DNA of 64,000 nucleotides from Trichostrongylus colubriformis (lineage: Eukaryota > Nematoda > Chromadorea > Rhabditida > Trichostrongylidae). Every line of letters starts with the position of its first letter. The stretch's first letter is position 1. This document shows, piece by piece, positions 1-13,421 of the stretch. The position numbers and the translations under genes are program-made. A model generated the notes under the pieces. That model searched no databases. It saw only the letters and a program-made list of their open reading frames with translations, and was not told where the DNA came from. Where the stretch lies: NCBI GenBank assembly GCA_963978905.1, contig OZ022259.1, positions 10,602,001 through 10,666,000 of the forward strand, written 5' to 3'.

Positions 1-539
1 GTCATAATTTCTGATAGCAAAAAAAAAATGATTCAAGTACTTGATTTTCCTTAGGTTATCTCCCTTAGGGTGGCAATACCCTTCACGCGCGCTTCGATGG
101 CAGAGAGAATTGAACAGGGAAGGCAAGGGTACATCATACATGATGCTCCAACTAATGCGTCACTGTGCGACATTAGGTCCGGTTTTGAGCACAAACGTTT
201 CTGTTCGGCTGAGTGAACAAATGCTCGTTAAAAACAAACAGAATTTCACGGAACAAGCCACACACGTATGAACCGGGAGTGGGCTTTTGCAAGGAGCCCA
301 TACACAGTTTGGATCAGTCGCCAAAAAGTACGCAAAGCATGCGTTACTACGGATTTTCATCAGCTATAGACCACCACTGCAACTCTCAAATCTAACTTGA
401 TGTGCAATTCACACTCACTTCGTAACTGCTCTACGAGTTCTTGCACCATGTTCTTTGATCGAATGAAAAAGCTGAGAACAGTAACATTTGAAAGAAGCTG
501 AAGTACTTGTGATCGAAGGTGAAAACCAATCTAGAGCAG

Positions 540-567
540 GAATTTATTTATTTATTTATTTATTTAT
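540..567. repeat. (TTTA)n simple repeat
   Basis: About seven consecutive TTTA/ATTT units directly visible. Ordinary AT-rich microsatellite. Confidence 0.9.
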
Positions 568-3500
568 TGCTCCACAAAGACACAAGAAGCAAGATGTAAA
601 AACTTGCTATGAATACGAAAAAGAAAAAAATCATTGAATAAATCAACATAGGTCGTTAAGATGTCTAGTAAAGTTGAAATATTAATAAATGAGGCGGGCA
701 CGTATGTCCGAAAATGGCACTGCCCCTATCAGCAGGCACCGAAGAACAAATCCTACATCAATGCCTGCCCCAGCCAAGCAAGTATTATGTTCTACTAGTC
801 GAAGAGTTCTTGTTTTGAAGAGGACCCGGCCCCGTAAGTCATTTAATAGACGGAACTGCTTACAAATGCATACACGATTCTTACTGGAAGTGGAATGCGC
901 GGCTAATCCCGTAGAATCATTCAAACATGGAATAGTAAGAATAAGAACCGCAGGAGAAATCCAAGAGGGTTCACAAAACTGAAAATCACAGGAGTGAAAT
1001 AAACGAAAGCGAAAACACTACCCTTCATCGTAGAAAGGACGTGGTCGACGTTCACGTCAAAGAAATTCCGGTTTCAGAAATGAAATCGAGCAGCAAGAAA
1101 ACCTTCCGGCTTCCCACTAAGGGAAAAACTTTGATGGACTGAAAATACTGAAATAGTGCCTTCATTCTTGTGAAATTGCTCCTTGAAAATTTTTAGGTCA
1201 CGCCGATTTATGGACAGTCAGTGACAGCTTTTCACATGGAAAAAAGCAGTTTCACCCTAAAAGGCGAGAACTGAATGGGTCATTACTACGACGAGTGGAA
1301 AGAGGGGACGTGAAAACTGTCGACAGGTATAAAAATAAAAATAAGCGTAAATAAGAGTGGAACGAAGCTGCAGGGAATTCGTTGCTGGAAGATTTTTTTT
1401 CTGTCGAAAGACTCCCTATAAGTTATTACTCAGTTGAGAGCGATTATCACGAATTCGTGCAGAAATGGGAAGTCTTCCAACCAATCGGAAATCGGAGCGC
1501 GAAATTCATTTCCATCCCAGTAGGAGCTGTGAAATTACTACATGCAGCTGGAGGTGTGTGACTCGCAGTCAATTACGGTAATTAGCAGGAAATGCCCGCA
1601 ACTACGACAATGAGAATTGGTGATCGATTCTGTCATCGTTTGTTGCTGTGCATGTCAACAAACAACCGGGGCGGACAGGAGAGGTGAAGGGCGGGCGTGT
1701 GGCGGCGATTGCAACCCGAACACTGCCAGCTTTGGCACACCGGGTAAACACTCAAAACACTCAGTGCACTACATAATCACCCGCAGAAAACCCTTTAAGC
1801 AGGTCGCCGCTTAACACTAAGTGGACCAGAAATGATAAACGGGCGGCACGGTCGGTTACGCGGTGGCAGAAAACAGGAAATTGCTCAGAAATAGGCTTTT
1901 CTACAACTGTGAATCTTTTCATCGTTTTTCTCATCAGCTAAGGCTGTATGTATCATGGCTACTGGAAGAGAAAAAAATTAGAAGCAAATCAAATACAAAA
2001 AATCGAATCAATTCAAAAACTCGTGCCAGTGTCATCCACTATTCATCAGAAAGCTATAATTGTTTTTGTCATTAATACTCCTACCGTTTTTCAATGTTTT
2101 CGAATTGTTCCTTTTTGTTGTCAACAATTCCCACCTAACTTCCATCTGCATTATAAAAAAGTATTTCGCAGACTTTTCAAGATTGTTACTTCGGCGAAAA
2201 CCATTTTATGGTGTGAGGAACGCGATTAATGTTCGTGGCCAGGCTCTGGACAATTTTCAACCAAATCGGCAACTGGCCATCGGCCTCAGCCATGGTTCTC
2301 TAACTGTCTAAATTTCCCTGTCCTTTATCGGCTACTTGGTGTTTACCTTATTAGCATATTTAGATTAGGACATACCATTGTGACCTAAGGTAAACATAAT
2401 TAAACGCAGCAGGAGCTGCAAGTTTGCTGTGAAGGTAAAAGAATCATGACCGGTGTAAGTAGATGAACGCTAGGAATCTATGAAGATTGTTCACGTTGCA
2501 CTACGCTGAGTAAAGCGCGATCTATGCTCTCAGACTTGGCAGCACTGTGTGCAGGTTCATCCCAGAAGCGAGCGCGTCAATTACCTGACAATTACTGTCA
2601 CGTGTCACAGATCCACTTAATCGCTATTCAGTAATACGGCTTGCTGGGAAACTCGTCCACGCAAAGGTGAAAACGAAAAAATACAGGTCTCACATCACGA
2701 GTTTTTTAAATACTTTGTATTATTTTTCTTTTATTGGGCATCTCTACTTTCAACTTCAACGGACCACCATATCATCGCCCACAATCAGCTTCAAGGTGGT
2801 GCGTTGAATCCGAAGAGGAGTCTGAAGGACCGCAATAGGAAATCTGATCAGTGAATTCAAGGGCAATAATATGGAAACGTAGGAGTAGCGAATTCAATGC
2901 AGACTAGTCGAAAAAGAATGTAATATGGGAATTTCTAGATTAGAGATCAGTTGATAGAACTCAGTGAGAAACTTACTTTTAGTTGGCTGTTTAATTCACT
3001 CCTACTAGATATAAGCCCGCAACGAACCGAATGAGTGCGGGCAACCCAGATACGATGAGCTGGATAAAGGCGCGGCTATTAAGATTGACAGATTTCCTAA
3101 TGGAATTTATTCTTGGAAACGAGCAACGGCTAATCACCTCGATGCGCAAAGGGCATCGCAGCATCAAGAAAGGCGGGAAGCCCAGTGAAAAATCCAGAAC
3201 CAGTTCTTATATAATTCACCTCAATTTAGCTTACATTGTGCTCTTAATGGGTGAAATCTGTTGGTTCATTGGAGTATGTAGAGCAGCATAACTCCTTGCG
3301 CGTGATGCGTCACGAATTCAACTTCTAAATGGTAATACTAGGACTTTCATGGGCTCGACAATTGTTTACAGCATAGTTGCTGACTCTACAACTTACAAGT
3401 TCACATAAATAATCGAAGTCGAAGTTGACACTTGACCCTTTTCTTAGGCGTTGTAGACTTTTAGACGACCATTTCTGGCCCATCTTTGCATGCCATACAC

Positions 3501-3948
3501 TTTTATACTCAGTAATCAGATAATGTGCTGCAATAGAGCCATAATTCTTTGAGTAGGAATTAAGAGTTGCAAGCGCGCTGGACAGTGAATTAGAAAAAAT
3601 TGAAAATTTCAAAAATACGGTGTAGAGGAAATTGGGTGTCAGGAACGCGAGGCCGGCCTCTCGGTAGAAGCCCGTACCAAGTTCCATCTGAGAACTAAAC
3701 CAGAGATAACTCCATGGCGATGCGTATTTGCGTCTGGATTTGCCACCCAGTAGAAATTATACAGTGACTGAGCACGCAAATAATTGCGCACCTGAAGAAG
3801 GTGATCAGTTGTCCGTAATATTCTTAACGGGAAGCGAATGCACGGCGTAGTCTCGAAAGTCGTGACCTAGACGTAGCACTCTATTAATGACGAGAATGCT
3901 GTAGACGCCACGAGGATGTGAGGGGGTGGGGCAGAAGAACGAAGAAAC

Positions 3949-3961
3949 GGGGGGGGGGGGG
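3949..3961. repeat. poly-G run (13 G)
   Basis: Thirteen consecutive G on the plus strand inside a purine-rich stretch. Such runs are common sites of length error in sequencing. Confidence 0.9.
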
Positions 3962-6900
3962 ACGATACAAAAAAATAGTCACGAGCCAGGAAGTGTGGAT
4001 GTTACTCAGAGTGAAAAAGAATAAATTCAATAGTGGATAACCCACCTTGCTCCCTCCTGAAGAAAGGAAGAATAAAAAGCATGAAATCGGCGAAATCAGC
4101 GAGAAAGTAAACATATGCACAGAAACACGGTAATCGGTACATAGGTGAGCATAGTGGTGAAACGAAAAAAGAAACGTAAAAAAATACAAAATGGGACACC
4201 GGTCTGCTTACGCACATTGTTTTGAGACAATAATTCCCAGGATAATCCATTCAAAAAAGAAGTTTGAAAATCAGACCCTCGACATACCTGGTTGATTTTT
4301 CACGAATTCGAATTGAATCAAAATCACTAATTGGTCTAAAAAACAAGGAAGAGAAACGATTCAATAATTCTGTTTACTCACCCTCAGTTGATAAAGGGAC
4401 CAGAACAAGAAGGCAAGGAAAGCAAAAAAGCAAACAAAAAACGAAGGGAGAAAATTCACGGAATTTAGCGTTATTGTTTACTCATCCTTCGTTGTTTAAA
4501 GGGTAGTTTAAAGGGTAAAGGGGCAAAAATGCAAATGATTATTTAAAACTTCCCCCGCAAGTTTCTTCCGCAGTGGTTCCCCACCGCGAAATGAGTCTAT
4601 ACGTCATGTATGGGAGGGGCGTATGTCAGCAACATAGCAACATGATGAGGCTAAGTACCCCCGACGGAGGTGGAGCGCCTGACCAAACGTGAAGGGTTCT
4701 ACCCCCGCGCTGTCGAGATATGGCTGAGATGGCTGTGGCCGCGCTGCTGGCGAGGGATCAATAGCGGTGAATGGGCGAGCGAGAGGACGGTGTTCAAGGA
4801 CGAGTCATACTTGAAGTTTGAATAGGAACCCTTAGTGAGTAATAACAGAAGCTCCTTTAATTCTTTGTTGCTGCTTGACGAGCTGCGGTTGGGGGTCCCG
4901 TGGGAAGCTTGGCTGGAGCAAATTAGCTTCAATTTGCATTGAAACCGGCTTTCAGCAGGAGACGATTGACGGAACGGGAATCTGTCGTCGTTGATTGCGA
5001 AGAACGAGAACAGTGAAGGCAAATGTAGAGTTATTCATGAACAGTGTGTCATTCATGGCATTCATCTTATGTGAACGTAGACGAAATCAATAAAATGCAA
5101 CCCAACATAGTATACCAGTAAAAAGTACGCCTAACATCTAAAAACACAGAAAAATACGAAATTAGAGAGCGGTGGAAAAGGAAAGTTTTGAGAATAGGCG
5201 GAGGCAGCTGAACAAGCAGTTTACTGGAAGAATTACCTGGTAATTTGACATAGTTGCTTCCATTAAGTCTATACAAGGATTGAGAGCCGGCGTTAATCAT
5301 GGGATACGCCATGTATTCTATTCCTACTCAGAGCTTCGGTGGCGGTAATGCCATATGATCAGTAGGGTGGCCTGAATGACCAGCCGATGTAGGAGTCAGC
5401 GTTTTTTTTCTCTCATGGATATCTGCTACGATGTCACCCGAGCGGGCATAGCTCCGAGATTAGATCCACAAACCATGGGAGTGGGTCGAACGCCACTTGT
5501 CTTTACACCACCTCCACCTTCAGAAATATACGCAAGCGGAAAGATGGCATAGTTTTGCTCAGAGGAACAGAAGGGATTGACTGTTCCCCCTGAAAGTGTG
5601 TTCCACACTTATCTGAGTAGGGTCTGGCAGATTTGCGTGACTCCAAGCTCATTGCATGGTTGTTTTGTGGGAAGTACATAGATTAGAGGTTTTAAATCAA
5701 AAGTGAAAATGTTGAAAATAATTCGTTTTACCTCGCCGACCTCTGCCATGACGACTCTTCCCCTCTGTCGAGAAAGCTATGAATAGCCGTGAGAGAGAGA
5801 TTTTTTCGAGGCACAGCAGTGGCTAATGGTGCTGTAGCGTTCTCACATTGCTCATAGGATTGGTTTCCAAGGCTTTCAATAACGCAAATTGAATCAAATA
5901 TTCGTTTTAAAAGGGGTTCTCGGTAGAAGGAGAATGCAGGCGAAAGACTGAAATGAGAGGAACTTGTTTGTAAATGCATCAGTTTTTCCAAGAAGGTACT
6001 CAAAATATTATTATTTATACTAGCATACTCAGGCATGTGTGGCTGATTCTAGAGCAACTAAACGTCTGACCAAACGAGCCGTCATGTGTGTACGGGACGC
6101 ATTTCATGTAATATTGTGTATATATTAAATTATTAAATTGAATGATTTTTGAAAATTTTCTTGAACAATCCATTGAAGCTTCTAGATAATTCGGAAAGGG
6201 CGGGTATGTGTATAAAAGGTGTGCAACACTGATGAATAGTTCATCTGGTTCCTTTCAAAAAAGATCGCAAAATTATTACAAAATTATTCAGTAATTTATT
6301 GAATCTACTTACTGGCAGAATCAATCAAAAGCTACATAGGTCGTGTGTATTTAACACATAACGGGCACAAGCTGTTTTTGCTATCTTCAAATCGTGCAAC
6401 ACCATGTGTTGCACTTACCCACCCGGAACCTACTTTTTCGGGACATATGAAAGCGTCGATTTCTGAGAGCTAAAGCTGTAAGGATACAACTACGAATATG
6501 GGGAACAACATGTCTATCGGTCGTTGAACCATTGTAAAAATAGCCTAATATTTTAACACCACTACTGAACAAATTAAATCTTTATAAAACTATGAAGTTA
6601 GCGCCGTAGCCAATAGAAGAGTAACACTGGTCGGAGTTTCATCTGGAGAGGTGAGTAGATGTTCTGCTAATCTCCAGTTATTTCATAGTATGATTCTAGC
6701 GCGGATGTTAGAAGGAAAATCCAAAAATCACGGTGCCCCATATTCCTGAGTAGAAGCTCCGGCGGTGAACCCCAAACGTTCGGTTTGTGGGGATATCATT
6801 ACCTTAACTGTTTCCAGGATCATCATAAAAATGGACGCATAACGCCGGGTGAGTTTGTGATGATTATAATTGCTCAGGTTTATAACAAAGTCATCGCACG

Positions 6901-7116
6901 AACTAGATCTCATAGTAAACCGGAATTCAACACCAAATATTTCCTAAGCGAAGATTGTTATTGTTCATTTTGATAACAAACCATTATAAGAAATGTATCA
7001 GCATGTATAATCTAACAAACAATGAATTTCTTTTGTCAATGCTCGATGCATTTGCTGTTCGACAGCGCGTTGTCAAAATCCTAGTATCTCTTTTTTGAGG
7101 AAGAAGGGTCCCAGAA

Positions 7117-7174
7117 AGATATGTGATACCCCATATTCGAAAACAGAAGATATGTTATACCCCATATTCGAAAA
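7117..7174. repeat. short tandem duplication (two units of about 31 bp)
   Basis: Two adjacent copies share GATATGTKATACCCCATATTCG-like sequence with one or two differences. A local duplication with no coding content. Confidence 0.7.
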
Positions 7175-7780
7175 AATGGTAGCATTTGACCACGGCTACT
7201 TTTCTAAAAACCAAAGAAATTGTGGTTCGAGACTAGCGCAACACCATGTGTTGCACGTTATGGGTTAGGCTAAGGATAAGCTGAGGAACGGATGGAGCTC
7301 CTGGATGGATGGACCATTTCCGCGCTTAGTCCCAGCCTTTTTTAGATTTGCTTTCTACGGTAGTAGCTGAAGGATAGTCAGAAGATAAAGGATCTACGTC
7401 AGTAGAACTTTGAATGGGATATCCTGGCTATGAATTGAGAGACAGCACGATTGACGACCACAGCGGGTGGAGCGACCCGCTGATGGATAACCGGTGACGG
7501 TTCCACGCTTAACTGGGGCACCACTGGTTCGTTTTCAAGGTCAACTCGTATACGGGTCATTTGCTTAACATGCTCGCTAAAACGGGGCGGATGTCTTCAG
7601 GCCGAACCGTTTTATTGGCCCACTAAGGAGGAACCTAGAGGAAACCCTCGTGGACCATTGCATCCATCTCACTGGACTAGCTATTGCATGAGATAAAGAT
7701 CCATCAGGTCAACTGAAGCCGACGGAATCGCGCCTGTTTATTGATCTGTTTTGCGAGAACTGCCGATAAAAAAACTTGAT

Positions 7781-8020
7781 TCCTTGCCGGGATACGCCAC
7801 GCATGCTATTATACATGTATTCAGAAGCGTAGTGGCATTTGGAATGCAATTCGGTCCATAAAAACTTGGAATTTAGCCGATGTACAGATATTTTCCTTCG
7901 TACTAGTCTGGCACCAACTCACCAACCCAAGAGATATTTGAGGCCTGATGGACTGAGTGCGGAGTGGCTCAAGATTTGATCACTGGACCTCGCCAGTGGA
8001 AGCGGCGCTGCACGTCACTA
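7781..8020 (-). mobile_element. SINE-like repeat, diverged copy
   Basis: Read on the minus strand, this region aligns block by block with the repeats at 31740-32000, 32030-32285 and 45715-46690. Shared blocks are a GTGGC/GTGCAGCGCC head, a GATCAAATC box, a stretch ending in GGTACCAGACTCG-like sequence, and a tail with GCGTGGCGTATCCC. The head has a B-box-like core typical of tRNA-derived SINEs. Family membership rests on visual comparison. Confidence 0.5.
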
Positions 8021-8282
8021 TACCGAAAAAAAGAAAAGAAGAAAAGGACAAAATGGGAAAAGATACTCTTGGCATGAGGGTTGCATTCGAATTGTGGCAA
8101 AAATCGAGGTAGCGTCAAAATGTGTCAGGCTTAAACGGCAGGTTGAGAGGGTCAACCAAGTATCCAGTCAATGATTTTGCTCCTACACATGCATCACTGA
8201 CCTGCTTTTAATTAATTAGTTGATTGTTTATTTATTTATTGTCAATCACCAACGAAGTAATATCATTTACTCATCCCAAATT

Positions 8283-8365
8283 ATGCTGAAGGGTATCACG
8301 AGCCAGATGGGATTCGATCCAGTGAATCGTGTGAGCGCAATGAAGCGCTCTATCTTGCTCTCGAA
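8283..8365 (-). mobile_element. tRNA-derived SINE head (tRNA-like)
   Basis: On the minus strand, AGATAGAGCGCTTCATTG resembles a tRNA D-arm (A box). It is followed about 30 nt later by GGATCGAATCC, one mismatch from the canonical B box GGTTCGAATCC. I could not form a clean cloverleaf with a paired acceptor stem. A tRNA-derived SINE or decayed tRNA is therefore likelier than a working tRNA gene. Confidence 0.4.
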
Positions 8366-8847
8366 TGGGGATGTAGGACCGTGAGACCTTGAATTTGATA
8401 CTCAGCGGGAGCATTTTCAGGAAGAAATAGGAGAGGTTTCTTAAGGTTTCCTTCAGCTTCAGTAGAATCGCTGAAGCCCAAAAAATTCAGAGGTTGAGGT
8501 TGACCTTAAAAGCTTTATGGGAATAACAGCTACCCCGCTTCAAGATGTTCTCAATGTAAGGCAGACGATCATGTGAAGGGTGATTGGTGTCATTTGGAGT
8601 TAATCATGCGGTATGCATGACCTCATCCATCTTTCACAGAGTCTCTGCAGTCTCAAAGAAGCATGTGGTTTTTACGGGGACCTTTGTGCCATTTCCACTT
8701 GACCAGATGTTTTCAGAAATACGATTAACTGTCGGCTTTTCTAAAGGTCATAATGACCCGACAAAAGGTCTTTCAAGGTCAAGATGGTGACTAGATGTAT
8801 CGCTATAATATGTATGAATAGGCCGGTTTCGTTGGCCGTATAAGGTG

Positions 8848-8911
8848 CGACAGACAGACAGACAGACAAACGCCGAAATAGGCGGACAGACAGAAGGAGG
8901 AATGGACAAAA

Positions 8912-8967
<56 letters not shown>

Positions 8968-8981
8968 GGACATACAGACAT

Positions 8982-9016
<35 letters not shown>

Positions 9017-9028
9017 CACAGACAGACG

Positions 9029-9062
<34 letters not shown>

Positions 9063-9075
9063 TAGACAGACAGAC
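8848..9075. repeat. (GACA)n / (CAGA)n tetranucleotide array
   Basis: About 228 bp of GACA units with scattered substitutions (ACATAC, GATA, CACA variants). The open frames reading TDRQ on plus and SVCL on minus are artefacts of the repeat. The flank GGCCGGTTTCGTTGGCCGTATAAG resembles a stretch at about 17.2 kb that also ends in CTGTCTG-type sequence, so the array may have grown from a dispersed repeat. Confidence 0.95.
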
Positions 9076-12000
9076 GAGAAAGCATACGAAACTTCTACCT
9101 TATTACTAGGATAAATGGATGAATAACCGTAATGGACTTACAACCAAAGGATGAGAAAGCAGATGGCATAGAGTAGTCCACCTTCGCTTCTAGTGTGTAA
9201 ATCGCTCGGAAGGACGGAACAGTAATCACCCGAAGATCACGTTCGCTTTCCGATTCACCATTTTACCAGACCGTGAATTTTTATGCTATAAAACTTTTGC
9301 TTCAAGGCAGGTACCGATTGCAATTTCGGATATTCGTTCAAACACATCACTTCCCGCTTTCCTGTTCTTCTCGATTCTCTGAGCATTTTCTGTTCCTTGC
9401 GGTACAGCGCAGTGTCTATAGATGGTCTCTCGCTTCGACTATAGGATTAATCAAGTCTCCACACAACCAGACATTTTTTTTTTCTTCCAAACTGATTATG
9501 TTTTCGGGGTACAAGACTATTGAATATCAGACAGCCCTCGATTCGTAACGAATTGTTCTCGAAGATCTTAGAGAATACTGCGCGCACGGCGCATTCCAGA
9601 GGGACTGGTGGAGTCAAATATTTGCGTAGTTTTTCGGCGGAGTGTGTTTTTCAGTTTTCCATTGCCCGTTTATATGATCGCGTGCAAAATAAAGCGTATG
9701 GCCAATCAACATGCGAAAGAGTTGCTCAAAATGTACATTTTATATAGATTATGGTGGCTTCTACAGTGGTTTCCGCTGCCACATGGTAGATTCTGAGAGG
9801 TGATTAGAGCTTTCTCCTGAAACAAATCCCTTGACTAGCTGAGATATGCATTGTAAAAAAAGGTTGAAGGAAAAGGTCCAATACCCTAAAATGAACCCAT
9901 ACGGCATTTGAGTTTTTTCATAGGAAATAATCAAAGCACGTACGTGATAAAAAGCAGAAGATTGCTGAGGTGCGTGCGATTGTTTCTTGCTAGTGAAAGT
10001 GGGACGACCAGAGATCGTATCACAAAAGAGATCCATTCATAAAAATGGATTCCACAAAGGGTAACAGGATCCAAAACAGGAAGCGAAAAGATCGGAATCT
10101 TCAACGAGAAGATCATTCAACTCAATGTGAGCCATGCAATTCTCACTTCTTTCAAGGTACCGGGAACGATGGTTGGAGTAATCAGGAGGGAGAAGACGTG
10201 CTTCCTGTAAGTATACTCGCGAAAGAACGATCTGTGGTGCACATAACTCGTGCTGAAAAGCATATCATGACCCGACCGTGGTGCAGCCGGCTCAATGGCT
10301 TTGGTGGGCGGGGCAAAGGGCACGGCATGGCTTCGCCGTTCCTACATAATCTCCAGCGATGCAGAGAGCGCGAAATTAAGTCATCGATGAGGGTCGATAC
10401 CGGGGAGTAATGCTAACTTCGGATTTCAACCGTTTCATTCCGTGCTTTCTTCACTATGCTACTGAGCTACTCCACTTTCAGAGTCAAAAATCGATCAAAA
10501 TCTGAGGTGAGCCTCTGAGATTGCAAACCTTGTCTATGATGCATGCGAAAACGTGAAACCGTGTGCTTGCCCAGGCGGAAATGCGCAAGAATGTTGGCGA
10601 TTTTCCAGTAGGGTAGCTAAAAGCTAACGTTGGACGGGAACACCACTTTCAGACCTTCAAATGCAGTAGAGAGCTATCTCAGAAAACTATGGCGGTCGAA
10701 GAGTTTCGGTTTGAGATTGATTCCATTCGGGTACACTGACTGAGGTAGGGCGAAAATGACGACGGTTAATGAAAGAGAAGCAACAGGAGTGCGGCATGAA
10801 TGGTGAAACGTACATCTAGACGCAGCGGACACAGAAGATTTGGAAGGAGCAAAATAGTAGCCCAGGATGACGCCCATTTGCAAAAAAAGTGACCTTACCC
10901 ACACCCAAGGGAGGGGATTGAGGAACTTCGATGAGGAATACGACCCCTTCCTTCCATGACTAGTTCCGCATTTTATATTAAAGGCACCAGTAGGGGTAAG
11001 AGAACTGAGATCTGCGAGTACATGTTTTCTAAAAACGAACCTTCTACTTCAGAGGAGGTCGTATGTGGCGAAAATCGCATTGAAAAAATTGGGGTCTTAT
11101 AACGACCGCAGCTCGGCATTCCGTTATGCGGTTATGCGTCAGGGGGAATCCCTGTGGAGGGGCGGAACAACGATCGCGGCCTGGTTCAGACTCTAGCCTG
11201 TCTTCAGTCCACTCCGGCCAGTGACGCAGAAGACGAGAGAGAAGAGGGATTTTCGGGTTCCTATTCCTCGGTTTTTTCACAGTTTCATGTCGGTCGTTCT
11301 CCACTACTACATTGCTGAGCACGTCCACTATCATATTCCCTAGTCTGCCGAATTTACCCCTACCGGTGTCTTTGAAGTTGCGTCTGAAGACAGTGAACCG
11401 ATATTCGTCATGGTGAATTAACCGGTAGTATTGTTTCCTAATACAAAGTTACAGTATACTATTATCGTGACTATCTAGTGGACCATCTGAACGCCTCAAA
11501 ACACAATTATATCGGTGGGAGTTCCTCTAGATATTTTGTCCTAAAATACGATCCCCATCCATTCCCAACCAAATATGACGCCATTTCTCAACCCTTGGTT
11601 GACCCTGCTTAGTGAGGAGCAGTGAGGAAAACAGGCAGGAAGGGTGGAAATGGTTTGAGTGGCTGTACAATATCGAGTGACTGACAAAATACTAGCACAG
11701 CTGCTGTGATCCTGAGTGACCTTTGGCAAAAACAGATCCTGGAGCAGTTTGCAGTCGCGTCAACAAATGACAGCAGCCGATGAACATTAGCATAGTGGCA
11801 AGCAAAAGAGAGATCACAGGAAAAAAGGGAAAAAGAGAAAAAGAGAGAAGAGAAAGATGAGAAACAAAAATTTATGAATGAAATAAGCTTAGCTGAGAAA
11901 GAACGTGCAAAGAGCCGGTGTCAAAATGGGCGAGTACAATGGCTGCGGAGGAGTTTGGTGACAACAGCTGAGATAGCGGTGACGAAGGAGTAGTGGTTGC

Positions 12001-12315
12001 TGTGATGGCGGCGGCAGTAGCGGAAAAAACAGGAGCGTCTCTGGCTGTGAGCCGGTTCAATCGGTCAACAATACTCCGTCAAATCGGTCAACATTGCACG
12101 GAAGGGGGTTTGTTTGCGAAAAACTTGAAAATGCAATTTTTTCGACTTGAAACTATTGTATAGGTCAAAAGCGCTATGGAGAAGCCTCTAGACAGAAAGC
12201 CTCCAGTCACGCACCTACACAGCCCCGTTTATATTCTTCAATAGAGGAACGGTTACTTTTCGAAGGGTAAAAATGAAAAGGGACGGCAATTCGCCTGGTT
12301 TGGATTCTTTTATAC
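9076..12315. other. intergenic DNA, no recognisable gene
   Basis: Only short open frames. The plus-strand 121-codon frame at 10045-10410 is hydrophilic, without domain or splice support. The stretch at about 11160-11290 (GAGAAGAGGGATTTTCGGGTTCCTATT...) resembles segments at about 30.2, 44.3 and 56.55 kb and is probably a dispersed repeat. Confidence 0.5.
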
Positions 12316-12442
12316 CATGAAGGAGCCTCCTTGGGAAAGCATCAGGCAACACCCATAGCCAGTAAGCGATGAACATGAAGCAGCCATTGCAGGCCATTGC
12401 ACCGAGGATCGCACGAGTACCCTGCTGAATCTTCAAGCTTAT
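12316..12442 (-). CDS. possible orphan exon of a membrane protein (unidentified)
   Basis: On the minus strand a CAG acceptor (12445-12443) precedes a 127-nt open segment that ends at a GTATAA donor (12315-12310). It encodes about 42 residues with a hydrophobic segment (GAMACNGCFMFIAYWLWVLP) flanked by basic residues, and third positions look coding-like. I do not recognise the family. No partner exon is evident; the mariner copy at 12548-13421 lies immediately on its 5' side and may have separated it from upstream exons. It could be a spurious frame. Confidence 0.2.
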
Positions 12443-12547
12443 CTGTTTCTTGATTCAAAAACATCACACTCAACATCAATTAGCCACAATAATATTAAAC
12501 CTTCTTGGAATCTATCGCAGCCCTTGCTCTATGATAACTCCCTTATA

Positions 12548-13421
12548 CTAGGTTATCGGAAAAGTTTTTTCGTTTTTTAAATACGCGTTTTTTCCCTCCA
12601 AACTGCTTTCCAGCAATTTCCTCTGTACATACACATGCATTACAAGTTCACACGCATATATAGGCATTATTCTCTTCCATGTCCCGAATAACCTTTTTCG
12701 GCAAAATATATATGTATATCAAAGGAGTACTTCTGGGGCATTCTACTATATGATTTCAAATATGGCCTCTCGGCATACGAATCCAGCCGTCGTATAAACA
12801 CTGCATTTGGGGAGGGTTCAATGTCTGAACTTGTGGCACAACTTTGACACAAACGCTTTCGAGAAGGCAACTACAACGTCAAAGATTCTGACCGGTCCGG
12901 ACCCCCATCGGAGGTCGACAACAAACGATTGTGGGTGCTAGTTTGCAACACTTTACTGACAGCAGACCTATACTGTCAGCAGCCGTATATTCTGGTCGCG
13001 AAAATCACAGGAAAATGTCCGAACCATGACACGATTCTTTTCCTACACGATAGTGCTCGCCCACATATAGCAAAAGTGACTCGTCAAAAAATTCTCGGGC
13101 TTGGATGGAAAGTGCTGCCCCATCCGCCTTATAGCCCTGATCTTGCTCCATCGGATTATTACCTTTTCCTTTCACAATCTAACGCCATTCAAAGAAAAAC
13201 CTTCGATAATGAAGATGACATGGAACGGTGGTTGTGCAACTTCTTCAAATCAAAGCCAGAACAGTTTCATGCGGATGGCATAGCAAATTTGCCTGAAAGG
13301 TGGCGAAGAGTGGTAGAACAAGATGGTGATTACCTTGTTTCTTTGTATGCTCTGTGTTTTGTAATGAAGTGACAAAATAAACTGCTTCAAAAAACAAAAA
13401 AAAACTTTTTTGGCAACCTAA
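12548..13421 (+). mobile_element. mariner-type transposon, internally deleted (874 bp)
   Basis: TA dinucleotides flank the element (12546-12547, 13422-13423). The ends are inverted repeats of the type TTAGGTTGYC..AAAAGTTTTTT. Remnants of the transposase N-terminal helix-turn-helix region (INTAFGEGSMSELVAQ) occur at about 12.75-12.93 kb. The C-terminal part is open at 12929-13372, with HDSARPH, 34 intervening residues, then the second D in [12 protein letters not shown]: the DD34D signature of mariner elements. The segment with the first catalytic Asp is missing, so it cannot make active transposase. It resembles hookworm and mammalian Hsmar1-like elements (inference). Confidence 0.85.
12929..13372 (+). 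pseudogene. mariner transposase C-terminal remnant
   Basis: A frame of 147 codons. Residues from about 18 on read TLLTADLYCQQ, the usual strand after the first catalytic Asp, then HDSARPH (second Asp), [15 protein letters not shown] (third Asp) and the terminal block LPERWRRVVEQDGDYLV. The preceding N-terminal sequence is joined directly to this block, so about 100 residues including the first catalytic Asp are deleted. AATAAA lies just after the stop. Non-functional by itself. Confidence 0.85.

Larger units (their letters stand above)
1..7780. other. repeat-rich intergenic DNA, no recognisable gene
   Basis: Open frames here are all short (at most about 120 codons), AT-biased, and resemble no family I know. 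A (TTTA)n run, a G13 run and a diverged tandem duplication are listed separately. A weak SINE-like fragment, minus strand, lies at about 5298-5420; it shares a GGGATACGCCA-type block with the copy at 7781-8020. The longest minus-strand open frame (3325-3687) has no recognisable domain and no supporting splice context. Distal exons or regulatory sequence of unseen genes cannot be excluded. Confidence 0.6.

Noticed and set aside
3325..3687. 120-codon minus-strand frame
   Set aside because: No recognised domain, skewed composition and no neighbouring exon; likely chance or repeat-derived.
8741..9085. Long open frames rich in SVCL (minus) or TDRQ (plus)
   Set aside because: Translation of the GACA tetranucleotide array; no coding potential beyond the repeat.
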